From Pseudomonas putida (GTDB lineage: Bacteria > Pseudomonadota > Gammaproteobacteria > Pseudomonadales > Pseudomonadaceae): DNA of 64,000 bases. The first letter of the stretch is position 1. Each line of letters starts with the position of its first letter. Where the stretch lies: assembly GCF_026625125.1 (NCBI RefSeq), contig NZ_CP113097.1, forward strand, positions 1,736,001 to 1,800,000. The letters run 5' to 3'. Under the pieces are notes generated by a model, which did not search any database, was not told the DNA's origin, and worked only from the letters and a program-made list of their open reading frames with translations. The translations under genes were made by a program, and so were the position numbers. Shown piece after piece: positions 53,807 through 62,307 of this stretch.

Positions 53807-56199
53807 CCAGTCGAGAGAGCATCATGCACCCCCACCACCAGGACAAGCCCACGCTGCTGGAACGCCTGATTTTCAACAACCGCCCGGTGGTCATCGCCCT
53901 GTGCGTGCTGGTGAGCATCTTCCTGTTCTGGCAGGCCTCGCAGATCCGCCCCTCGACCAGCTTCGAGAAGATGATCCCGCTCGAACACCCGTTCATCGAG
54001 CAGATGATGGCGCACCGCAACGACCTGGCCAACCTCGGCAACACCGTGCGCATTTCGGTCGAGGCGGTCAACGGCGACATTTTCGACAAGGACTACATGG
54101 AGACCCTGCGCCAGATCCATGACGAGGTGTTCTACATCCCCGGCGTCGACCGTGCGGGCCTCAAGTCGTTGTGGAGCCCCAGCGTGCGCTGGAGTGAAGT
54201 CACCGAGGAGGGGTTCTCCGGCGGTGAAGTCATCCCCAATACCTACGACGGTTCGCAGGACAGCCTCGACTCACTGCGCGACAACGTGCTCAAGTCCGGC
54301 CAGGTCGGGCGCCTGGTGGGCAACAACTTCAAGTCCAGCATCGTCGATGTACCTTTGCTGGAAAGCTACCCCGATCCGCAAGACCCCGGTAAGCAGGTCA
54401 AGCTGGACTACCAGCAGTTCTCGCATCTGCTCGAGGAGAAAATCCGCGACAAGTTCCAGGCACAGAACCCCAATGTGAAGGTGCACATCGTCGGCTTCGC
54501 CAAAAAGGTCGGTGACCTGATCGACGGCCTGGTAATGGTGGCGATGTTCTTTGGTGTCGCCCTGGTCATCACCTGGGTCTTGCTCTACTGGTTCACCTGG
54601 TGCATCCGCAGCACCATCGCCGTGCTGATCACCACCTTGGTGGCAGTGGTCTGGCAATTGGGCCTGATGCATGTGGTGGGCTTTGGCCTGGACCCTTACT
54701 CGATGCTGGTGCCATTCCTGATCTTCGCCATCGGCATTTCCCATGGGGTGCAGAAGATCAACGGCATCGCCCTGCAGTCCAGTGACGCCGAGAATGCCCT
54801 GACCGCCGCCCGGCGCACCTTCCGCCAGCTGTTCCTGCCCGGGATGATCGCCATTCTCGCCGACGCCGTGGGCTTCATTACCCTGCTGATCATCGACATC
54901 GGCGTGATCCGCGAACTTGCCATCGGTGCGTCGATCGGCGTGGCGGTCATCGTCTTCACCAACCTGATCCTGCTGCCGGTCGCGATTTCCTATATCGGCA
55001 TCAGCAAAAAGGCCATCGAGCGCAGCAAGAAGGACGCCACCCGTGAGCACCCGTTCTGGCGCCTGCTGTCGAATTTCGCCAGTGCCAAGGTGGCGCCGGT
55101 GTCCATTGCCCTGGCCCTGGTCGCCTTCGCTGGCGGCTTGTGGTACAGCCAGAACCTGAAAATCGGCGATCTCGACCAGGGCGCGCCGGAGCTGCGCCCG
55201 GACTCGCGCTACAACCAGGACAACAACTTCATCATCAGCAACTACTCCACCAGCTCCGATGTGTTGGTGGTGATGGTCAAGACGCCCGCCGAAAGCTGCT
55301 CGATCCACTCGACCATGGCACCGATCGACGAGCTGATGTGGACCATGGAAAACACCCCCGGCGTGCAGTCGGCGATCTCCCTGGTGACGGTGTCCAAGCA
55401 GGTGATCAAGGGCATGAACGAGGGCAGCCTGAAATGGGAAACCTTGTCGCGCAACCCTGACATCCTCAACAATTCCATCGCCCGCGCCGACGGCCTGTAC
55501 AACGCCGACTGCTCGCTGGCACCGGTGCTGGTGTTCCTCAACGACCACAAGGCCGAAACCCTCGAGCGGGTCACCAGCGCTGCCAAGGCGTTTGCCGAAA
55601 GCCACGACAAGGACGGCTTGCAGTTCCTGCTGGCGGCGGGCAACGCCGGGATCGAGGCCGCGACCAACGAGGTGATCAAGTCGGCCGAGCTGACCATCCT
55701 GATCCTGGTGTACATCTGCGTGGCGGTGATGTGCCTGATCACCTTCCGCTCCTTTGCTGCCACTTTGTGCATCGTCCTGCCGCTGGTGCTGACCTCGGTG
55801 CTGGGCAATGCGCTGATGGCATTCATGGGGATCGGCGTGAAGGTCGCCACCTTGCCCGTGGTGGCGCTGGGCGTGGGTATCGGTGTCGACTACGGCATCT
55901 ACATCTACAGCCGTCTGGAAAGCTTCCTGCGTGCCGGCCTACCGCTGCAGGAGGCCTATTACCAGACCCTGCGCTCGACCGGCAAGGCGGTGCTGTTCAC
56001 CGGCCTGTGCCTGGCCATCGGCGTGTGCACCTGGATCTTCTCGGCCATCAAGTTCCAGGCCGACATGGGGCTGATGCTGACCTTCATGCTGCTGTGGAAC
56101 ATGTTCGGTGCGCTGTGGCTGCTGCCGGCGCTGGCGCGGTTCCTGATCAAGCCCGAGAAGATGGCAGGCAAGCAGGGCGGTTCGATCTTCGCCCATTGA
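53803..56199 (+). CDS. RND superfamily (MMPL-type) exporter
   Basis: A 798-residue inner-membrane transporter with two MMPL-like halves. Each half has one N-terminal membrane segment, a large periplasmic domain and five further segments. Half 1 begins at NRPVVIALCVLVSIFLFWQASQIRPSTSFEKMIP and its core is LDPYSMLVPFLIFAIGISHGVQKINGI. Half 2 has VATLPVVALGVGIGVDYGIYIYSRLESFL, with GVDYGIY the usual proton-relay region. MMPL proteins move lipids, hydrophobic compounds or sterol-like molecules. The start overlaps the propeller gene by four bases, so the two are one unit. The substrate is unknown. The DUF1302 and DUF1329 genes that often accompany this pair are absent. Confidence 0.9.
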   Translation: MTSRESIMHPHHQDKPTLLERLIFNNRPVVIALCVLVSIFLFWQASQIRPSTSFEKMIPLEHPFIEQMMAHRNDLANLGNTVRISVEAVNGDIFDKDYMETLRQIHDEVFYIPGVDRAGLKSLWSPSVRWSEVTEEGFSGGEVIPNTYDGSQDSLDSLRDNVLKSGQVGRLVGNNFKSSIVDVPLLESYPDPQDPGKQVKLDYQQFSHLLEEKIRDKFQAQNPNVKVHIVGFAKKVGDLIDGLVMVAMFFGVALVITWVLLYWFTWCIRSTIAVLITTLVAVVWQLGLMHVVGFGLDPYSMLVPFLIFAIGISHGVQKINGIALQSSDAENALTAARRTFRQLFLPGMIAILADAVGFITLLIIDIGVIRELAIGASIGVAVIVFTNLILLPVAISYIGISKKAIERSKKDATREHPFWRLLSNFASAKVAPVSIALALVAFAGGLWYSQNLKIGDLDQGAPELRPDSRYNQDNNFIISNYSTSSDVLVVMVKTPAESCSIHSTMAPIDELMWTMENTPGVQSAISLVTVSKQVIKGMNEGSLKWETLSRNPDILNNSIARADGLYNADCSLAPVLVFLNDHKAETLERVTSAAKAFAESHDKDGLQFLLAAGNAGIEAATNEVIKSAELTILILVYICVAVMCLITFRSFAATLCIVLPLVLTSVLGNALMAFMGIGVKVATLPVVALGVGIGVDYGIYIYSRLESFLRAGLPLQEAYYQTLRSTGKAVLFTGLCLAIGVCTWIFSAIKFQADMGLMLTFMLLWNMFGALWLLPALARFLIKPEKMAGKQGGSIFAH

Positions 56200-56203
56200 G
56201 TGC

Positions 56204-56280
56204 AGGGGCCGCTTTGCGGCCCATCGCTGGCAAGCCATCCCCACAAGGCCTGTGGAAGCTGGCTTGCCGGCGATCACCTG
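56204..56280. repeat. Composite REP-type element after the MMPL gene
   Basis: GGGGCCGC/GCGGCCC hairpin (from 56206) leads into ATCGCTGGCAAGCCAT, then an inverted AGCTGGCTTGCCGGCGATC near 56257-56275. It has the same two-part layout as 4956-5034 in a diverged form. Confidence 0.6.
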
Positions 56281-56346
56281 TGAAGCCGGTGCCATGCAAC
56301 GCAGGGTCAAGGTTATAATGCCGGCTCACTTGCAATGGGTACCCCC

Positions 56347-56640
56347 ATGTCCTCCCTCACCACCGCCCTCGCATCCTGCGACATGCTACTGATCGACGGC
56401 CTCCACGCCTTCGACTTCACCCTCGATGCAACAGGCCTGACGGTCGAATGCATGGACGGCCGCCAACACCGTCGCTGGACCTTCACTGCCGAACAGGTCG
56501 CCGCCGCCATCGGTGCCGGTGACGAGTGGCAACTGCACGATGCCCAGGGTGAGCATCGTCTAGTCTGTATGAGTGCCTTTCGCGCCCCGGATGAAGAAGA
56601 ACACCATGAACCGGACTTGGACGAGCCTGCTGACCGCTAG
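56347..56640 (+). CDS. Small conserved protein, probable DUF5629
   Basis: A 97-residue protein, start at 56347 (MSSLTTALASCDMLLIDGLHAFDF). The first ~70 residues hold alternating hydrophobic strands (LTVECMDGRQHRRWTFTAEQVAAAI), and the last ~20 are strongly acidic (DEEEHHEPDLDEPADR). No signal or membrane segment. DUF5629 assignment rests on general resemblance and is tentative. It overlaps the downstream lactonase gene by about 35 bases in another frame, so the two are probably co-translated. The 5' frame from 56335 adds four residues. Confidence 0.72.
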   Translation: MSSLTTALASCDMLLIDGLHAFDFTLDATGLTVECMDGRQHRRWTFTAEQVAAAIGAGDEWQLHDAQGEHRLVCMSAFRAPDEEEHHEPDLDEPADR

Positions 56641-57736
56641 CCTCATGACCCTGACTTTCACTACCCAGGCTGCCACGCTGCTGGTGGGCAGTTACACCGA
56701 TGGCGCCAGCCAAGGTATCTACCGCTACCTGTTCGACAGCAAGACTGGCCGTATCGACCCCACGCCGCAGCAGGTGGTCAAGAGCGTCAGCCCGTCGTGG
56801 CTGGTACTCTCGGCCGACCAGCGGCAACTGTTCACGGTCAACGAAACGCCGCAGGGCCATGCCAGCAGTTTCAGTGTGAACGGCAACGGCGAGATCAAGC
56901 CGCTCAACCAGGTGGCCAGCGGTGGCGATGAACCGACTCACGCCAGCCTGAGCCGCGACCAGCGTTACCTGTTCGTTGCCAACTATGCTGTCGCCCCCGA
57001 CCCGGGCGGCAGCCTGGTGGTGATCCCGGTGGCCAAGGACGGCAAGCTCAAGGAGGTGGTGCAACAAGCCCGGCACAAGGCCAGCGGCGTCAACCCCGAG
57101 CGCCAGGCCGGTGCCCATGTGCACGCCGTGGTGCTGTCGCCCGATGGCAGCCACCTGTATGCCAGCGACCTGGGCGCGGACAAGGTGTTCATCTACCGCT
57201 ACGACGGCGCCAGCGTCGACCGGCCCCTGAGCGCTGCGATACCGGCGTCCGTCGAGTTGCCGCCCGGCAGCGGCCCGCGTCATCTGTTGTTCGATGCCAA
57301 GGGGCGGCATGCCTACCTGACACTGGAAATGAGCGCCGAAGTGGTCGTGTTCGATGTCGACGACGCTGCGCTGCACGAACGCCAGCGCCTGCCGCTGACC
57401 GAGCAGAAAGACGCTGCGGCCAAGGCGGCGGGCGGACTGCACCTGTCGGCAGACGGGCGCTTCCTGTATGTCAGCAACCGTGGCACAGCCAACGAGATCG
57501 TGGTTTTCAGCGTGGGCAAAGAGGACGGCCAGTTGGCCTTTTTGCAGCGCCGTTCGGTAGAGGGCGACCACCCACGGGAGTTCGCGCTGGACCCAAGCGA
57601 AAACTTCCTGCTGGTGGCCAACCAGAAGAGCAACCAGATCGTGGTCATCCGCCGCGACCCGCGTACTGGCAAGCTCGGTGAAACCGTGCAGACCTTGCCA
57701 CAGGACGCGCCTTCGGACCTGAAGTTTATCGATTGA
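56606..57736 (+). CDS. Exported lactonase-family beta-propeller (6-phosphogluconolactonase-like)
   Basis: A 376-residue protein of the Lactonase (YbhE/Pgl) family, a seven-bladed propeller. The signal peptide MNRTWTSLLTASLMTLTFTTQA places it in the periplasm, so it is unlikely to be the cytoplasmic 6-phosphogluconolactonase of the pentose pathway. SYTDGASQGIYRY, PTHASLSRDQRYLFVANYA, GAHVHAVVLSPDGSHLYASDLGADKVFIY and GPRHLLFDAKGRHAYLTLEM are the repeated blade segments. DHPREFALDPSENFLLVANQKSNQIVVIRRD is the last blade. The real substrate is unknown. An ATG at 56591 (MKKNTMNRTW) is an alternative start that also gives a signal peptide. Confidence 0.86.
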   Translation: MNRTWTSLLTASLMTLTFTTQAATLLVGSYTDGASQGIYRYLFDSKTGRIDPTPQQVVKSVSPSWLVLSADQRQLFTVNETPQGHASSFSVNGNGEIKPLNQVASGGDEPTHASLSRDQRYLFVANYAVAPDPGGSLVVIPVAKDGKLKEVVQQARHKASGVNPERQAGAHVHAVVLSPDGSHLYASDLGADKVFIYRYDGASVDRPLSAAIPASVELPPGSGPRHLLFDAKGRHAYLTLEMSAEVVVFDVDDAALHERQRLPLTEQKDAAAKAAGGLHLSADGRFLYVSNRGTANEIVVFSVGKEDGQLAFLQRRSVEGDHPREFALDPSENFLLVANQKSNQIVVIRRDPRTGKLGETVQTLPQDAPSDLKFID

Positions 57737-57801
57737 CTATCGATGGACGTGATAATCCCTACCACCGCAATGAATTTCTGTGGCGGACCTCAGCGGCGTA
57801 A

Positions 57802-57836
57802 GTTTGACCCAAGGCCCAGACGGGCCAACGTCAAAC
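57802..57836 (+). promoter_or_regulatory. Two-tier hairpin before the 59-aa exported peptide gene
   Basis: GTTTGAC (57802-57808) pairs with GTCAAAC (57830-57836), and inside it GGCCC (57813-57817) pairs with GGGCC (57822-57826). It lies 23 bases before the next start and 65 bases after the lactonase stop. It could be a leader structure or an end of the lactonase transcript; it has no T-run. Confidence 0.55.
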
Positions 57837-57859
57837 CACCGAAGTCGAGGTCAGCCCAG

Positions 57860-58039
57860 ATGAACTTCAATCTTTTCCCGGTCATCGCCGCATCCGCCCG
57901 TTCCGCCTCAGTCGTGCTGCCGGCGCATGCCCAGGCTGATACCCGCAACAAGGTAACCGCCACCCACAGCTATACCGAGCAGTACCTGCGCCAGAGCGCC
58001 CATTTTCATGCGGCCTTGAGCGCTAAACCCAACCATTGA
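57860..58039 (+). CDS. Small exported protein of unknown function (59 aa)
   Basis: A 59-residue open frame beginning MNFNLFPVIAASARSASVV, then LPAHAQADTRNKVT. The AxA-type site before ADTRN is a plausible signal-peptide cleavage, although the hydrophobic core is broken by Arg14-Ser15. The mature part is only ~33 residues (KVTATHSYTEQYLRQSAHFHAALSAKPNH) and rich in His. GAGG lies nine bases before the ATG. It resembles the family of short exported Pseudomonas peptides with PAHAQAD-type ends. Gene status is moderate because the signal core is atypical. Confidence 0.5.
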   Translation: MNFNLFPVIAASARSASVVLPAHAQADTRNKVTATHSYTEQYLRQSAHFHAALSAKPNH

Positions 58040-58072
58040 GCCCTGCGCGAACCGCGACAGGCGCCGGCCAAC

Positions 58073-58672
58073 TCACTTGGCCATCACCGCCTTGAACAGT
58101 TCAGACGCCAGCCACCTCTCCAGCCAGCTCCGCACACGCGGATAAGCCGCCTCGGCGAACCACTGCGGTTCGACCCCGGCAAACTGGCGCATCAGGGGCA
58201 ACAGCGCGGCGTCGACCAGGCTTGCATGGCTGGCCAGCAGGTAGGGCCGGCCCTCTAGCAACTGTTCAAGCTCGGCCAGCCAGGCCTCGGCCTGCTGGCG
58301 GTAGTGTTCGCGCGTGTGCTCGGGGTATCGCTCGGCATATTTGTACAGGTTGACCTGCGCTTTGAACTCGCTGTCGTTGCGGGCAATAAGCCGTTCAGCC
58401 TGTCGCGCGGCGGCAGGGTCGGCTTGCAACCGCCAGTCCTGCGGGTCATTGCGCTCGAGCGCCCAGCGCATGATGTCCAGGCTTTCCTCCAGCACGCCTT
58501 CACCGGTATCGAGCACCGGTACCGTCCCCTTGGGTGACAGAGCCAGCAACGCGGCCGGCTTGTTCTTCATCGCCACTTCGTGGATGTGCACCTCGCACCC
58601 GGCATAGTGCAGGGCCAGGCGCGCTCGCATGGCCCAAGGGCAGCGGCGGAAGGAGAAAAGAATCACCCGCAC
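58073..58672 (-). CDS. Glutathione S-transferase family protein
   Basis: A 199-residue cytoplasmic GST-fold protein. The thioredoxin-like N-terminal domain starts VILFSFRRCPWAMRARLALHYAG, with CPWA in place of a redox CxxC, then PKGTVPVLDTGEGVLEESLDIMRW, which has the cis-Pro (VPVL) and the ESLDI glutathione gamma-Glu site. The helical domain follows. The CP-x-x-R form is like glutaredoxin-2 and omega-type GSTs. Substrate unknown. Its start overlaps the end of sbcC by ten bases, so it is the last gene of the sbcD-sbcC-GST unit. Confidence 0.88.
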   Translation of the reverse strand: MRVILFSFRRCPWAMRARLALHYAGCEVHIHEVAMKNKPAALLALSPKGTVPVLDTGEGVLEESLDIMRWALERNDPQDWRLQADPAAARQAERLIARNDSEFKAQVNLYKYAERYPEHTREHYRQQAEAWLAELEQLLEGRPYLLASHASLVDAALLPLMRQFAGVEPQWFAEAAYPRVRSWLERWLASELFKAVMAK

Positions 58673-61600
58673 ACCTCGACATCACTCAGGCCATTGCCCT
58701 GGCGACGCACCTGGATCTGCACCGGAATACGCTCGTGCATCTCTTGTACGTGGGAAATGACCGCGACCTTGCGCCCCTGCGCCTGCAGACCGTCGAGGGC
58801 GTCCATGGCCAACTGCAGCGACTCCGGGTCGAGGCTGCCGAACCCCTCGTCGATGAACAGCGACTCGATACGCAGGGTGCTCGAGGCCATTGACGCCAGG
58901 CCCAGGGCAAGCGCCAGCGAGACCAGGAAGGTTTCACCGCCAGACAAGGAGTGCACGGAGCGCAGTTCGTCGCCCATTTCGGTGTCCAGCACCAGCAACC
59001 CCAGGGCGCTGCCGCCACGTTTCAGGCGGTAGCGCCGCGCCAGTTGGCGCAACTGGGCGTTGGCATGGTGCAGCAGCAGGTCGAGGTTGTAGCCCTGGGC
59101 GATCTTGCGGAACACATCGCCAGAGGCCGAGCCGATCAGCGCATTCAGGCGTGCCCAGCGTTGCCACTGTTGGTGGGCCTGTTCGATTTCGCAGGCAAGG
59201 GCCTGGTACGCCTGCTGGCGACGCTGGTCGTCAGCCTGCTGCGCGCGCAACTCGGCGCATTGCTGTTCCTGAGCGGCCAGTTGCTCGGCAAGGCCGGCCA
59301 GTGCTTGCTCGAGGTCTTCGCCATGCAGGCCACCCTGTGCCTGAGCGGCGTGCTGCTGCAGGCGCTGTTCACGCTCCTGGAGCAGCACGCGGCCTTGCTC
59401 GATGGCGTTTTCTGCTGCCTGTAGCTGTTGGCGCAGGGTGCTGAGCTGGTTATCGTCCATGGCCAGCAGGCGGTCCAGCCCGCTGTCATCCAGTTCGGGA
59501 TGGTCGCTGCGCCATTGCGCGATTGCGTGCTGAAGCTGCTGGCACTCCTGCTCCAGCGCCTGCTGGCGCTGGGTATTGGCCTTCAACTCCGCGGCCAGTT
59601 GCACGCCCTGGTTGCGCAGCGCCTGCAGGCGCTCTGCGGTTTCGGCATCGAGGGCGCGGGCCTGTTCCAGCTGCGCTTCGAGGTGGTGTTGCCAAGCTTC
59701 GGCGCTGCTATGGTCGCCGAGCAGCGTGGCCAGCTCCGCCTGGGCCTGCAGGCGCTGCGCTTGGAGGGCGTCGAGGGTGTGCTGCAGGTGTTGCTGAGCC
59801 TGCAGGCGCGTCTGCTGCTGGTCGCGTAGCTTGTCCAGTTGCAGTTGACGCGCGTGCTGCTCGTCCTGCTCGTCCTTGCGCTGCTCCAGCTGTTGCAGGC
59901 GCTGCGCGATCTGCTGGTCGAGGCTGAGGAAGGCATTGGCCGGATCATCACTCAAGGCCTTCAGCACATCAGCCGGCAGCACATTGGCCAAGTCATCGAG
60001 GCCTTGTTGCAGATGCTGTTCATCGTTGGCCAGGGCTTGGTGCTGTTGCTCCAGGTGGCGCTGGGCCTCTTGCTGCGCCTGCTGCGCGGCCTGCAATTGC
60101 TGGGTGAGGCGGGCGGCGTCTTTTTGCAGGGCGAGCAGGGCGCTTTGACGCTTCTCGTCCTTTTTGATCTCATCGTCCAGGCGCTGCAGCTGGCTGTCCA
60201 GCCACGCGGTACGGGCCTTGTCGTCCTGTGGCGCCAGGGCAGGCCAGAGGGGGTGCGACTGTACCTGTGCAACCAGCGGCTGCAACTGTTCGCCCAGCTG
60301 CGCCTGTTGCTGTTGATGGTCCTTGAGCTGGGCGTTGACCACGCCAAGCTGCGTGCGCAGCTCCACCAGTTTGCCGTTGAGCGTTTCGACGTGCTTTTGC
60401 GCAGCATCCACTTCGGCCTGGTCATGTCGGCCCAGGCTCTGCAGCAGAGCCTCAGGCTGGTGGAACGGGTGTTCAGCGCTGCCACAGACCGGGCACGGTT
60501 CGCCGTCGCGCAGTTGGCCGCGCAGTTCTTCGACGCTGGTATTGCGTGCCAGGCGCTGACGCTCCAGCAACTGGCGTGTGAGGTTGAGCGCCTGCTCGGC
60601 CGCTTCCAGCTCCGCCTTGGCTGCGGTGCCTTCACCGATCAGCTGTTGGCGTTGCAGCATGGCCTGCTGGTGACGTTCACGCAGCCCCTCCAGTTGACTG
60701 CGCAGCTCCTGCTCGCGGCCATGCAGGCGCGACAGTTCTTCGACCGCCCGCTGCTGTTTGCGATTGTCCTGCAGCATGTTGCCGAGCAGGTCGATCTGCT
60801 CAGCCAGCGCCTGCGGCTCGGCTTTGGCTTCGCGGAACAACAGCTCGAACGCGTCATGCTGGGCCTGCCACTGCGCGTTGGCCTCGCTGGCGCGCGCCTG
60901 CAGGCCAGGCAGCTCCTCACGGCCCTTGCTCAGGCGCCCGCCAATCACCATGACTTGCTTGAGTTGTGGCAGGTAGGCCTGCCAGGCATTGGCCAGGCCG
61001 GCCAGGTGCTGGCTGTCTGCCAAGGCCGCGTCGATCTGCGCCAGCTGTTGCAGGCTGCGCTGCTGGTGTTCATCCAGTTGCTGCAACTGTTGCTGGCCTT
61101 CGGCGACGTGCAGGTCGGCCTGTTCCCTGGCGGTGCGTTGCGCCTCCAGCTCAGTGTCGAGGCGCGCCAGGCTGTCCTGGCCGGCAAATGCCTGGCGCAG
61201 GCGCGGGGCACTTTCGCTGTGCTTCGCCTGGCTGTCGGCCAGTGCCTGGCGCGTGGCTACCAGCGCCTGCTCCAGCGCCTGGGTGTGCCCCTGCAGCTCA
61301 GCTTGCAGCTGTTGTTGCTCGGCAATCTGCGCCGCCAACGGCGTCAGTTGTGCGGTCAGTACTTGCTGGCGATGGAACTGGTGCCGTTGCGGTGCCAGGC
61401 GTTCCAGGCGCTGCAGGTCGAGGCGTTGCTCGGCCATGGCTTGCCAATTCTGCTCGGCAGCGTGCAGGGCGGCGCCGGCTTCGCTGAGTTGCGTCTGCAA
61501 CAGGCGTTGCTCGTTGAGCCAGGTACGTTGTTGCTCCAGTTGGCGCTGGCGGGCTTGCTCGGCCTTGAAGTGTTGCTGCGCCTGCTCCAGACGCGTGTCC

Positions 61601-62307
61601 AGCTCGATTCGGGCTTCGGCGGCCATCGGCAGCAGGTGGCTGGCACGGTCTTTCAGCGCGTTGTGCGCCTCGCCGGCTTCGCGGGCCTTGCTGAAGGCAC
61701 GCTGGCCCAGGCGCGTGTAGATCGCGGTGTTGGTGAGTTTTTCCAGCAGCTCGCTGCGTTCTTTGTCGTCGGCCTTGAGAAAGGCGCCGAATTCACTCTG
61801 GGCCAGCATCACGGCACGGGTGAACTGCTCGAAGTTGAGCCCCAGACGGGTTTCGATCAGTTGCTTGTATTCGTTCTTGCCACTGCCCAGCACCTGCTCA
61901 CTGTCCAGGTCATAGAGGCTCTGACGGCTGGACTGCAGCTTGCCATTGGCCTTGTCACGGGCACGGTTGGCTTCCCAGCGCGCGCGGTAACGGTGGCCGT
62001 CGATGCCGACGAAATCGACCTCGGCAAAGCCGCTGCCGGTGCCGCGGCGCAGCAGGTTGCGCGGGTCCGAGGTAGGGATTTCGCCATCGGCATCTGGCAC
62101 CTTGGCTTCGCGGCCAATGTCATTGAGCCGCGGCACAGTGCCGAACAGCGCCAGGCACAGAGCGTCGAGCAAGGTGCTCTTGCCGGCACCGGTAGGCCCG
62201 GTGATGGCGAACAGGCCTGCGCTGGCCAGGGGTTCGGCGGTGAAGTCGATGTCGACCGGGCCGGCCAGGGATGCCAGGTTCTTCAGGCGGATGGCGAGAA
62301 TCTTCAT
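58663..62307 (-). CDS. sbcC: Exonuclease subunit SbcC
   Basis: A 1214-residue SMC-like ATPase of the SbcCD (Mre11-Rad50) DNA repair nuclease, which cuts hairpins and protein-blocked ends. Near the N-terminus ITGPTGAGKSTLLDALCLALFG is the Walker A lobe. Long Gln/Leu-rich coiled coils flank the zinc hook CPVC (Cys605, Cys608, at the middle). The C-terminal lobe has the LSGGETFLVSLALALGL signature and LFIDEGFGSLD, the Walker B. It overlaps the sbcD stop by four bases (ATGA), and the GST start by ten. Confidence 0.96.
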   Translation of the reverse strand: MKILAIRLKNLASLAGPVDIDFTAEPLASAGLFAITGPTGAGKSTLLDALCLALFGTVPRLNDIGREAKVPDADGEIPTSDPRNLLRRGTGSGFAEVDFVGIDGHRYRARWEANRARDKANGKLQSSRQSLYDLDSEQVLGSGKNEYKQLIETRLGLNFEQFTRAVMLAQSEFGAFLKADDKERSELLEKLTNTAIYTRLGQRAFSKAREAGEAHNALKDRASHLLPMAAEARIELDTRLEQAQQHFKAEQARQRQLEQQRTWLNEQRLLQTQLSEAGAALHAAEQNWQAMAEQRLDLQRLERLAPQRHQFHRQQVLTAQLTPLAAQIAEQQQLQAELQGHTQALEQALVATRQALADSQAKHSESAPRLRQAFAGQDSLARLDTELEAQRTAREQADLHVAEGQQQLQQLDEHQQRSLQQLAQIDAALADSQHLAGLANAWQAYLPQLKQVMVIGGRLSKGREELPGLQARASEANAQWQAQHDAFELLFREAKAEPQALAEQIDLLGNMLQDNRKQQRAVEELSRLHGREQELRSQLEGLRERHQQAMLQRQQLIGEGTAAKAELEAAEQALNLTRQLLERQRLARNTSVEELRGQLRDGEPCPVCGSAEHPFHQPEALLQSLGRHDQAEVDAAQKHVETLNGKLVELRTQLGVVNAQLKDHQQQQAQLGEQLQPLVAQVQSHPLWPALAPQDDKARTAWLDSQLQRLDDEIKKDEKRQSALLALQKDAARLTQQLQAAQQAQQEAQRHLEQQHQALANDEQHLQQGLDDLANVLPADVLKALSDDPANAFLSLDQQIAQRLQQLEQRKDEQDEQHARQLQLDKLRDQQQTRLQAQQHLQHTLDALQAQRLQAQAELATLLGDHSSAEAWQHHLEAQLEQARALDAETAERLQALRNQGVQLAAELKANTQRQQALEQECQQLQHAIAQWRSDHPELDDSGLDRLLAMDDNQLSTLRQQLQAAENAIEQGRVLLQEREQRLQQHAAQAQGGLHGEDLEQALAGLAEQLAAQEQQCAELRAQQADDQRRQQAYQALACEIEQAHQQWQRWARLNALIGSASGDVFRKIAQGYNLDLLLHHANAQLRQLARRYRLKRGGSALGLLVLDTEMGDELRSVHSLSGGETFLVSLALALGLASMASSTLRIESLFIDEGFGSLDPESLQLAMDALDGLQAQGRKVAVISHVQEMHERIPVQIQVRRQGNGLSDVEVCG

